Source of the DNA: an uncultured Lachnospiraceae bacterium | GTDB taxonomy: Bacteria > Bacillota > Clostridia > Lachnospirales > Lachnospiraceae | NCBI GenBank assembly: GCA_947305245.1 | Contig: CAMZDG010000006.1 | Coordinates: 1-64,000, forward strand | Direction: 5' to 3' | Length of the DNA: 64,000 nt | Made by a program: the position numbers and the translations under genes | Shown here: positions 21,928-31,200 of the stretch, piece by piece | Numbering within the stretch: position 1 is the stretch's first letter | How the letters are laid out: each line of letters starts with the position of its first letter | The notes under the pieces: model-generated | Told to the model about the DNA's origin: nothing | Databases searched by the model: none | Seen by the model: the letters and a program-made list of their open reading frames with translations, nothing else

Positions 21928-22491
21928 TCACAAAATGATCCCTTGCTTTTCCAAGAAAGCCTTCAGCTTTCCCCTGGTACGGAATAGCGAAGTTTTCACG
22001 GAATTCAGGTTCATGCCATATCGCTCCGCGATCTCCGTATATTCCTCGGAATACCAATACCTGCGAAGGAACACGTTACACTCCTTTTCCGGCAATGTCC
22101 GAAGGAATGCATTGATCATTCGCTTCAGCTCTGCCGCCTCCACGGCCTCCTCCGTACTGGTCCCCGCCGCGGGAATGCATTCCGCCAGCTCTTCCAGCTC
22201 CAGCTCCGTCTCACCACAGCCGCGCTTCGCGGCCTTCTTTTTCTTCCAACGGTCAAAGGAAAGATTCCTCGTGATCTTGCCAAGATATAGATTTAGGTGC
22301 TCCGGCCTGTTCGGAGGGATGGAGTTCCATGCCCTCATCCAAGTATCATTGACGCATTCATCCGAGTCCTCCTGATCATGAAGGACGTGGAATGCAATGC
22401 TAAAGCAGTAGGTTCCGTAACTTTTCTGGGTCTCGGCGATCGCCTGTTCATTTCGGGCAAAGTAGAGATCCAGGATTTCCGCATCTTTCAA
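21928..22491 (-). CDS. ECF RNA polymerase sigma factor
   Basis: DSDECVNDTWMRAWNSIPPNRPEHLNLYLGKITRNLSFDRWKK and sigma-70 region 4; TTG at 22491 preceded by GGGAGG preferred over the ATG at 22536. Confidence 0.85.
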   Translation of the reverse strand: MKDAEILDLYFARNEQAIAETQKSYGTYCFSIAFHVLHDQEDSDECVNDTWMRAWNSIPPNRPEHLNLYLGKITRNLSFDRWKKKKAAKRGCGETELELEELAECIPAAGTSTEEAVEAAELKRMINAFLRTLPEKECNVFLRRYWYSEEYTEIAERYGMNLNSVKTSLFRTRGKLKAFLEKQGIIL

Positions 22492-22555
22492 GCCTGTATC
22501 CTCCCTGCGTTTTGCCACCGAAGGCAAAGCGCTCATCTGCTGCTCTAATAAAAGA

Positions 22556-22579
22556 GACGACGTACTTTTGCAAAAGTTC
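22556..22579 (-). promoter_or_regulatory. Candidate ECF-type promoter of the sigma operon
   Basis: GAAC-N16-CGTC within an 11-bp inverted repeat AAGAGACGACG/CGTCGTCTCTT (22552-22606). Confidence 0.4.
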
Positions 22580-22628
22580 TTTCCTTTTCCAAAATCGTCG
22601 TCTCTTATTTTAACAAATTTTTACCAAT

Positions 22629-22659
22629 GCGGCAACACGCAATTTTTGCGCGTTCCCGC
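22629..22659 (-). terminator. Hairpin downstream of the GH-like gene
   Basis: GCGGgAACGCGCAA/TTGCGTGTTgCCGC on the minus strand. Confidence 0.5.
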
Positions 22660-22661
22660 GA

Positions 22662-24098
22662 TCAATACAGTCCCACTCTTCCAGGCACCTCATAACGGAT
22701 GCGAAACTCCGGCGCGCTCGTTAGCTCGCTATAATAATTCGTCGCCCAATCCTCGGCATCCGTCCTCGGATTCACGCCGTCCGCAGGCGTTCCAAAGATC
22801 CGCATCGGAAGTACGCAGGGCCCGGAAAGCTTCTTTTCGAAGAACAGGCTCATGAAATCGATCGTCTTTACGCCCTTCGCCTTATAAAACCACTTGCCGC
22901 CGAACTCGATCATAAGACAGGCATCCTCTTCAAAGGTGGCCTCGCAGAATTCCGGCGTTCCCTCGAATTGTACGGGGATCTCAATCCCGTCCGCGTCATC
23001 CGATCCGCCCCAGCGAAGCCTTGCCGGGAAGGACGCTGCCTCGCCCCGCTTCATCTCCGGCAGGAAATACGGATCATAGATCAGCTTCTTATAATCTGCC
23101 AGCACGGGCTGCTCAATACCGACTGCATGATTATTAGGATCCTCGATCTCCAGGCCAAGGCGCCCTCTGTCGCGGAACTGATACATGGAAATGCCGTCGA
23201 ACCAGTCGCTGGTCCGATGATCCCTGAAATACTCGGCGAACTTCACCACGGCTTCTCCCTGATGGAACGGTCCCGTCACGTCGCCGTCCGTATTGCACTC
23301 TGCCGTGCTCATGGGATTGTTCTTCCCCGTCACCTCGCGAAGACGCTTCGCCGTCGCCTCGAAAAGGTCATAAATCTCACGCAGATTATCCGCCTTATAG
23401 CTGCCGCCGCCAACCTCCGCAATATCATAAGGCCAGCCGTAATGCAGCGCCGGATAACTGTCCGCGGACCAAATGTCCGCCGTCTTATATGCCTCAAGGA
23501 ACGCATCCTCACGGTCCACCTTGCCGTCCGGCTTTACAAAGCCCGCGCAGAAGATGGTCTTCACGTTCGGTGCCTCTTCCTTAATGATCTTGGCAAAGCG
23601 AACGAAAAATGCGCCGATCTCCTCAAAGGTAAAACGCTTATTATGCGTGAACCAGTTGCCCTGACACTCATGATTGATGCGGATCCGCATGCGGCCAAAC
23701 TCTGCGAACTGCCTTGCCACGCCGCGAAGATACTCGTCATCCAAAGAGCAGTCCACCGTCAGCGTGAGCAGTACGTCCTGCCCGTGCCTTCTGATGTCCT
23801 TCATCTGCCCGAAGGGCTGTCCGTCCGCGCCAAAAGGAAAATAATCATCATAGGGATAATCCCACTGGAACTTTACGTCCATGTCCGCGCAGGCCTTGCT
23901 GATCCTCTGCGGCCACTGGGCATCCTTCGGATATAAGGTGTACATAATGTTGACGCAGCGATGCGGCCTTCCCAGCTTATGCAGGATATAATCCTGATCC
24001 ACGTATTCCGCGCGCTCACTTCCGTCTCCCAGATCCAGCCCGCACTTTGCTTTTCCAAGCTTCACTTCATACAGTTCCATATGTCCCTCCAAGTTCAT
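22662..24098 (-). CDS. Putative glycoside hydrolase (TIM-barrel, GH26-like)
   Basis: 478 aa; MRIRINHECQGNWF, DIWSADSYPALHYGW, MSTAECNTDGD resemble clan A hydrolases; family assignment uncertain. Confidence 0.5.
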   Translation of the reverse strand: MNLEGHMELYEVKLGKAKCGLDLGDGSERAEYVDQDYILHKLGRPHRCVNIMYTLYPKDAQWPQRISKACADMDVKFQWDYPYDDYFPFGADGQPFGQMKDIRRHGQDVLLTLTVDCSLDDEYLRGVARQFAEFGRMRIRINHECQGNWFTHNKRFTFEEIGAFFVRFAKIIKEEAPNVKTIFCAGFVKPDGKVDREDAFLEAYKTADIWSADSYPALHYGWPYDIAEVGGGSYKADNLREIYDLFEATAKRLREVTGKNNPMSTAECNTDGDVTGPFHQGEAVVKFAEYFRDHRTSDWFDGISMYQFRDRGRLGLEIEDPNNHAVGIEQPVLADYKKLIYDPYFLPEMKRGEAASFPARLRWGGSDDADGIEIPVQFEGTPEFCEATFEEDACLMIEFGGKWFYKAKGVKTIDFMSLFFEKKLSGPCVLPMRIFGTPADGVNPRTDAEDWATNYYSELTSAPEFRIRYEVPGRVGLY

Positions 24099-24210
24099 AT
24101 TCTTGCTTTAAGTTCTTTCTCGATCCTTACTTATTCTACTTGAAAATCCCCGCCTCTGACAACCCTCTATCTTGCTGATCTACCCGACTTTCTTGCCTAT
24201 CTTTCGCCCG

Positions 24211-24342
24211 TCCATTCGCCTTCACAGGCGACCCTGCTCATCCAAGCCTCTCCAATCCATTCGCTTTCACAGGCAGCCCTGCTCATTCAAGCTTCTCCAG
24301 CCCATGCGTCTTTGCAAACGGCTCTTACTCAAACTTCGCCAG
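24211..24342 (-). repeat. Three imperfect 42-45 bp tandem repeats covering the 3' end of the 24325-25032 gene
   Basis: Copies 24211-24255, 24256-24300, 24301-24342; the last contains the gene's terminal codons and stop. Confidence 0.8.
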
Positions 24343-25032
24343 CAACTCCTCAAAGAGTCCCGTACCTTCATAAAATTTTTTCACGTCGCCATAAACGCGC
24401 CGAAGTTCATTCCATTTATCCTTATATAATGTCATGACGGGGCGCATCCTTACACAGGCGAGGATCTTCTTACGATAGCCTTCGAGATCCTCTAACAGCT
24501 CTGCGTTCGGCATCTCCTGGAAGCTGGCCATCACCTGCTCCGAAAGCTGACGGAACCGCTCCCCGTCCATGCTCTCCGCCGAAGACTGCAGATACTCCTT
24601 CATCTCCTTCAGCGCCTTCTCCTGCTTTGCCCTCTTTAAGTTTTCCTCATTTTGGTCCTCACCCAGGGCCCCTCCGGCACACTCCGTGACCTTTCCCTTC
24701 TTTAAGGCCGCCAGGACGCTTACGTCTCCCTCGAGCAACGCCTTGATCCATCTCGCCAGCTCCGGAACGACATATTCATCATATTCATAATGGGTCATCG
24801 CAAGTCCGTCCGCCTGTTCTCCCAGCGGCGTCTCATGATACTCCTTAATAAACTTGAACTCCTCTTCGAGCTTCTTCGGGAAGGAATACGGCCCGAACAT
24901 GCTGTCGTAGGAACGATGCACGTACCCGCCAAACCTCGCCATGATCTCCTGATACAGGCGCTTTAACTCCGCCTGATCGAGCTCCACTTCCTGCTTCACC
25001 AAAATCGGATCCTGATCTTCTACGTAATACAT
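24325..25032 (-). CDS. Hypothetical protein
   Basis: Intact ORF; GGGAGGG upstream of the ATG at 25032; no family recognised. Confidence 0.7.
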   Translation of the reverse strand: MYYVEDQDPILVKQEVELDQAELKRLYQEIMARFGGYVHRSYDSMFGPYSFPKKLEEEFKFIKEYHETPLGEQADGLAMTHYEYDEYVVPELARWIKALLEGDVSVLAALKKGKVTECAGGALGEDQNEENLKRAKQEKALKEMKEYLQSSAESMDGERFRQLSEQVMASFQEMPNAELLEDLEGYRKKILACVRMRPVMTLYKDKWNELRRVYGDVKKFYEGTGLFEELLAKFE

Positions 25033-25369
25033 GCCATACCCTCCCATTCTCGCGTTATTTTTCTTGCTTCCTAAGATACAGTTTTTTGCAAATTCCTTCC
25101 TTTTATGATAATCTTGTGCTTATCTTTTGCAGCAGCGCCTCCTGAAGAACCCTTGACAAGCGGCAGGATGCCTTTAGACAGGTATCCTGATAAGAAAAGA
25201 ATAAACCAAATGGCAATAAAAGTCAAAGACGAAACCCTTGCATCTTCCCTTCCTCACGAAAATCATGACGAATGACATAAAATACGCGGCAAAATACAAA
25301 AAAAGATTGAAATCTTTGAAAAAAATGGTATCATAGCTCCTATAATGATTTTTTAAGGAGGAAAAAGAG

Positions 25370-26755
25370 ATGAGAACAAAGATCAAAGAGCTGTTCAGAA
25401 ACCTTTCTGAATATGCATCCAAAGAAGTGACCATCTGTGCCTGGGTCCGTACCAATCGCGCACAGTCACAGTTTGGATTCCTGAACGTAAACGATGGTTC
25501 GTTTTTTGAGAATTTACAGGTGGTTTACGAGAATGGACTTGATAATTTTGACGCCATCTCCAAGATAAGAGTTGGGGCAAGCGTTCAGGTCACTGGTAAG
25601 GTGGTTCTGACCCCCGAAAATCAGCAGCCCTTCGAATTGAAGGCGACCAGCGTGGCACTCCTTGGCGACTGTCCTGAGGACTATCCCATCCAGCCCAAGC
25701 GCCACACCAGAGAGTTCCTTCGTACGGTTGCACATCTGCGTCCCCGCACGAACCTGTTCAGCGCCGTGTTCCGCATCCGCAGCGTTGCTGCCATGGCGAT
25801 CCACAGCTACTTCCAGGAGAGAGGTTATCTCTACGTGCACACGCCTCTGATCACCTGCGCGGACTGCGAGGGCTCCGATCAGATGTTTAAGGTCACCACC
25901 CTGAACATGAACGATCTTCCCAGGACCGATGATGGCAAGGTAGATTTCAGCAAGGACCTCTTCGGCAAGCAGAGCTTCATCACCGGTTCCGGCCAGCTCC
26001 AGGGCGAGACCTTCGCCATGGCATTCGGCGACATCTACACCTTCGGTCCTACCTTTAGAACCGAGAATTCCAACACCCAGACCCATGCGAACGAGTTCTG
26101 GATGATCGAGCCAGAGATGGCATTCTGCGACCTGCAGGGCCTGATGGACATCGAGGAAGAGATGCTCAAGTACGTGGTGAAATATGTTTGCGACAAGTGC
26201 CCTGAGGAGATCGCTTTCTGCGACAAGTTCGTCTCCAAGGGCTTGAAGGAAAAGCTGGACGACATTGTGAACGCTCATTTCACCAGAATCTCCCATCATG
26301 ATGTGATCGACCTCTTGAAGAAGGCCGACGTAACGTGGGAGTTCCAGCCTGACTACGGCGAGGACATCGCAAAGGAGCATGAGAAATATATCGTAGATTA
26401 CTTCCACGGCCCCGTGTTCGTGACCGACTGGCCGAAGGAGATCAAGGCTTACTACATGAAGGTGAACCCCGACAACAAGACCGTTGCGGCAGTAGACCTC
26501 CTCGTTCCTCAGGCAGGCGAGCTCATGGGCGGCAGCCAGAGAGAAGAAAACCTGGACAAGCTCATTGAGAGAATGAACGAGATGGGCGTTGACAAGGACG
26601 GCATCGACTGGTATCTCGACACCAGACGCTACGGCGGCTGCATCCACAGCGGCTTCGGCATGGGCTTCGAGCGCCTGATCATGTACCTGACCGGCGTTGA
26701 AAACATCCGCGACGTCATCCCCTACCCCCGCACCCCCCGCAACTGCGAATTCTAA
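25370..26755 (+). CDS. asnS: Asparaginyl-tRNA synthetase
   Basis: 461 aa; QVTGKVVLTPENQQPFELKA, FRTENSNTQTHANEFWMIEPEMAF, GFGMGFERLIMYLTGVENIRDVIPYPRTP. Confidence 0.97.
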   Translation: MRTKIKELFRNLSEYASKEVTICAWVRTNRAQSQFGFLNVNDGSFFENLQVVYENGLDNFDAISKIRVGASVQVTGKVVLTPENQQPFELKATSVALLGDCPEDYPIQPKRHTREFLRTVAHLRPRTNLFSAVFRIRSVAAMAIHSYFQERGYLYVHTPLITCADCEGSDQMFKVTTLNMNDLPRTDDGKVDFSKDLFGKQSFITGSGQLQGETFAMAFGDIYTFGPTFRTENSNTQTHANEFWMIEPEMAFCDLQGLMDIEEEMLKYVVKYVCDKCPEEIAFCDKFVSKGLKEKLDDIVNAHFTRISHHDVIDLLKKADVTWEFQPDYGEDIAKEHEKYIVDYFHGPVFVTDWPKEIKAYYMKVNPDNKTVAAVDLLVPQAGELMGGSQREENLDKLIERMNEMGVDKDGIDWYLDTRRYGGCIHSGFGMGFERLIMYLTGVENIRDVIPYPRTPRNCEF

Positions 26756-26808
26756 AAAACTCGAGAAACATAATATTATAAGCGTCTACTCAAAAAGATA
26801 GCAACAAC

Positions 26809-26836
26809 AAAGCCCAACCTTCACAGGCTGGGCTTT
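26809..26836. terminator. Terminator-like hairpin downstream of asnS
   Basis: AAAGCCCA-ACCTTCACAGGC-TGGGCTTT. Confidence 0.65.
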
Positions 26837-26876
26837 CACTATGTCTATTATAAATGAATCATGTCCATTACCTCAA

Positions 26877-27013
26877 GGGGGAGGATTAAGCCCTCTCTCT
26901 CAGGCATGTGTGCCAAGCGTCGGTACTTAGGCGACGTCTTTTGGCGCCTTAGTACCGCTACGCTGCACTCATAGCGCGAGCGTGCCTGAGAGAGAGGGCT
27001 TAATCTATCCCCC
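26877..27013. repeat. 137-bp near-complete inverted repeat (MITE-like or structured element)
   Basis: Perfect 23-bp arms GATTAAGCCCTCTCTCTCAGGCA (26884-26906) / TGCCTGAGAGAGAGGGCTTAATC (26983-27005), outer GGGGG/CCCCC, inner CGGTACTTAGGCG/CGCCTTAGTACCG. Confidence 0.9.
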
Positions 27014-27017
27014 GGGG

Positions 27018-28220
27018 TCAATCCTTAATCGTAATCACGTCCTTCAGCACATAGTGGAAGGAGGGCGCCGACGCGCTCTTGTTCTCCTCATATCCGCTGC
27101 GAAGATCGATCACGTCCTCGGGATTTAGCGGATCCACGCCCACGTAATCCCCCACGAAGACCATCAGCTTCTCTTTCTTGAACTTCTCGATCGCCTGGTC
27201 CACGGCCGCCTGCGTGCCGTCCGCGATGATCAGCCCGTTCAGGTCCAGGATCTGCACCCAGCCCTGCTCAAAGCCGGCTCCCACGTCATTTCCGTTCACG
27301 TTCCCCTCAATGGATTTCTCGATCGGCTTTTCATTCAGAACGGCCTCCGTCGCCGCGATGATATAATGCGACCAGTCAATCCTGGTGCTGACGAGGGAGG
27401 TGGTGGGCGCGATGTCGATCATACTCTGGTTATAGCCGACGTGATACACGCTCTTTCCCTGCTCCGCCGCCTCTTCACAGACCACGGCCGGCCCGATCGT
27501 GTCGGAGTGCTGCGCAAGGATGACGCACCCGTCGTCGATCAGCGACTGCGCGCATTTCTTCTCCAGCACGTAACTGGTCCAGGTATTGGTATATTGCACC
27601 TCCATCGTCGCCGTCGGCACGATGCTCCTGACGCCGAGCAGAAAAGCCGTATACCCGGAGATGACCTCCGCGTAAGGGTATGCCCCGACATATCCAAGCT
27701 TCGCTTCTTCCGCCGTGATCACTCCCTGATCGATCATTTCCTTCAGCTTCATTCCGGCGACGATCCCCGTAATGTATCTTCCCTGATAGATCTCGCCCAT
27801 AAAGGTGTGATAGTTCGGAAGCGGATCCTGGTTCGCGTTGTCACAGGTTGCCTCGCAGAACTGAACCTCCGGATATTCCTTGGCAATGCGCTTTGCCACC
27901 TCGCCGTACCCATAGCTCGTCGTAAAGATCAGATCGCAGCCTTCCTCGATCAGCTCGCGGATGGCCTGCTCGCAGGTCTCGTCCGAAACGTTCTCCTTCG
28001 CGACCGTCGTCACCCTTCCGCCGAAATCATAGGCGTCCAGCTTCTTTTGCGCGCGAATGAAATTATAGGAATACGGAGCGCTCGCGTCCCCGTCATAAAC
28101 GAACCCGACCTTGATCGTTCTGGACTGGTCATCATCCTTCGTGGCAAGATAATTGATGAAAGCAAAGATGCAGATCATCACGAGGGCGGTGATCACTGTC
28201 ACAATTCTCATTCTCTTCAC
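27018..28220 (-). CDS. BMP family (PnrA-like) substrate-binding protein, membrane-anchored
   Basis: 400 aa; KVGFVYDGDASAPYSYNFIRAQ, FTTSYGYGEVAKRIAKEYPEVQF, GRYITGIVAGMK; N-terminal TM without a clear lipobox. Confidence 0.8.
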   Translation of the reverse strand: MKRMRIVTVITALVMICIFAFINYLATKDDDQSRTIKVGFVYDGDASAPYSYNFIRAQKKLDAYDFGGRVTTVAKENVSDETCEQAIRELIEEGCDLIFTTSYGYGEVAKRIAKEYPEVQFCEATCDNANQDPLPNYHTFMGEIYQGRYITGIVAGMKLKEMIDQGVITAEEAKLGYVGAYPYAEVISGYTAFLLGVRSIVPTATMEVQYTNTWTSYVLEKKCAQSLIDDGCVILAQHSDTIGPAVVCEEAAEQGKSVYHVGYNQSMIDIAPTTSLVSTRIDWSHYIIAATEAVLNEKPIEKSIEGNVNGNDVGAGFEQGWVQILDLNGLIIADGTQAAVDQAIEKFKKEKLMVFVGDYVGVDPLNPEDVIDLRSGYEENKSASAPSFHYVLKDVITIKD

Positions 28221-31200
28221 TTAGCCTTGCCCTCCTCATCATTTGCCGTGTGCGCGGTCTGCTCCCGCTCCTCAAGGAACCACTTCGGGAGCTCCACATG
28301 CGTATGATACAGCGCATCCAGATTAATCTTTCCCTTTCGGATGAGCCGGAACAGAATGTCCACCAGCTTCGGGTCGAACTGTTTTCCCCTGCCGCACCGA
28401 AGCTCCTCCAAAACGATGGAAAAGTCCAGCTTCTTACGGTAGACACGGTTCGCCGTCATGGCATCGAACGCATCCGCGATGCCTATGATCCTGCCGTACA
28501 GCGGGATGTCGTCGCCCTTCAGGCCCTGCGGATAACCGCTTCCGTCGTATCTCTCATGATGATAGGTCACGCCGTCGACCACGTGCTCCACCAGCGTAAA
28601 GTCCTTGAGGATCTCCGCGCCCCTCGTCACATGCGACTTCATGATCTCATATTCCTTATCATCCAAGTGCGCAGGCTTATTCAAAACCTTATCCGGAATG
28701 CCGATCTTTCCAATGTCATGAAGCAGCGCGGCCTTCCGCAGGTTCTCGCATTCCTCCGCCGAGAATCCAAGCTCCTTGGCGATGAGCACGCTGTACTCTG
28801 AAACGCGCTGCGAGTGCTGGCTGGTGTTCTCATCCTTTGCGTCCACCGTCTTCGCGATGGCGAGAATGGTCTCATTCCCCATCTTCACCTGGTTCTTCGC
28901 GAACTCGAGCTCCTTCTTCTGGAAGTTGATGGTGCGCTGGATCTGCGTCCTCGCGATGAACCAAGTCAGCCAGGCAACCGCCAGCATGGCAACCACGAAC
29001 ATATAAACGTGGAACCACCCGGTGTCGTACATTTCCTGCTCTTTGACGATCTCGAACACGCTCTCTTCGATCTTTTTCTCATTCTTATTATCGAGCACGG
29101 TAAAGTGGAACTGATAGGTCCCGGCGGGCAGGTTTGTGTAGATGATGCTCGTCAGGGCGCTCTGGCGCGTTATGGTCGGCGCGGCGTCAAACCCTTCCAG
29201 ATAATAACTGATGCCCGGATCGTCCGCGGTATAATTGATGATCTCAGGGAAGATCTCCAGCTTGGAGACGTTCCTTCCGACATAGAAGGTCTCGCCTCGT
29301 TCGAGCTCCCGCTCCACGCCGTCCAAGTAGACGGACGAGATCTTCAGACGATAGGACCTTCTGACTGCGCCATAATCATGAATGTTGAAGCAGTAGACAC
29401 CGTCGTCGCAGGCCAGATACATGTCACCGTTACTCTCCAGATAATCCCAGGAATTCGCGGTGAGCGCCACGTTCAGGCCGCGCTTGGAATCGAGCAGTTC
29501 ATACTCGGGCTTCCCGCCTCCAAACAGCTCGTCCCGGTCCGTTACGTAGATGCCGCCACTGCTGAGCACAAAGAGCGTTCCGTCGTCCATGGCCCAGACG
29601 TCATAGTTATTATAATACGGGAAATTGTCCAGGAAGCGGATCTTATCTTCCCCGTCCATATAGCAAAGCCCGTTACTGGTCACGATGTACGCGCCCTTCT
29701 CCACTGGATCCTCCACGATCCTGAGGATGACGTCAGAGCTGAGGCCGTCCTTCTTGGAGAGATACCCTGCCGGCTTATCGTTCTCAATGACCACGATACC
29801 CTCTCCGTCCGTTCCGCAAAGGATCCGTCCGTCCGAAAGCTCCACCAGGCAAAGGATCATCGCCTTGCTCAGGCCGTCCTCATACCGCACCGTATTTTCC
29901 AGTTCATTTCCGCGAAAGAATCCAAGTCCTACGTCGCTGGAGGCCAGAAGTCTTCCGTCCGAGAGCTCGATCACGACTCTCGCCCAGTCGCCAAAATCCT
30001 TTCCGCCCGCCGTGCCGTCAAAGGTCGTGATCCTTCCGCTCTTTTCCGCGTGGATCAGTCCCTTGCCGTAGGTGCAGACCCAAAGTCCGCCGTCTGCATC
30101 CGCCTTGAGACACCGGACGCGCACGCCGGAGAGCATGCTCGTCAGCTCCGTATCCCATTTTTTCTTATATTTCGTGTCGATGAGGTCCAGTCCCTCATCC
30201 GTTCCCACATACAGATTGCCCTGCCATTTCGTGATGGCATTGACAACGCTCCCCTTGATCCCCGACTGCCGGTATAGGTCCGTAAACGGCGACGCGGAGA
30301 GCTTTAAGAGCCCAAGCCTGGACGAGGAAAACCACAGATTTCCCTGATAATCCATCGTCATATTGTCGATGGAATTACGGAATTCCCCGAGATTGAGCAC
30401 GTGGAAGGTATCCGCATCGTCCCAGTAGCCAACGCCATTATCGGCGCAGACATACTTTGTGCCGTCCCCCTTGAGATAAATCCTGTTGAGGTGGTTGATC
30501 TCCTTGCTGCTGAGGATCCCCTGCTCCTTCAGAGTCCCCTCCGAAACGTCATAAGCGTACACGTGGTTCGAGCTAGTCCCCGCATAGAGCGTCCCGTCTT
30601 CCTTAAATTGCACGCAGGTATAGATTTCCTGCTCCGCGCTTAAGCGCTGCGAGGCAAGGATCTCCGTCCCGCGGATCAGGAACAGTTCGCCGTCATTGGT
30701 CGCTGCGGCGATCATGCCGTCCGGACCCGCCGAGGAGGAATGCGCGTAGACGATCTCAGGAAGCTCAGCGAGAATGCTAAGCCCGCCGTCCAAAGTCAAT
30801 ATGATCATGCTCGAGGTCGTGCCGATGTAATACTCTCCCTGCGAGGACATGGTGATGCTCCGCACGGAATTCGCAGGCAGACCGTTGGAGGCGTCGATCA
30901 CGTTCGCGACGCGCTCCTGTATGGCAATGGATACGCCATTGTCATTGGTTCCGATCCAAAGTCTTCCCTCTTCATCCAGGTAGAGGCAGTTCACGTTTCT
31001 GACCGACGAATAGTCCATCAGCCGAAAATCCGCACCGTTATAACGGTACAGGCCGGCATAGGTGCCCACCCAGAGAATACCGTCGTTGGTCTGGATGACG
31101 TCATTTGCTTCCCCGCAGGGCAGGCCGTTGTCACTGCTATAAACGATCTGAATATTATTGTTGTGAATGTCATTGGACTTCGCCTGCGCCGCATCGCCAA

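Noticed and set aside
25100-25369. T-box leader in front of asnS
   Set aside because: No recognisable TGGNACCGCG antiterminator bulge sequence or terminator was found before the start codon.
25514-26647. 377-aa minus-strand ORF antisense to asnS
   Set aside because: AsnS on the plus strand is clear; no independent evidence for this frame.
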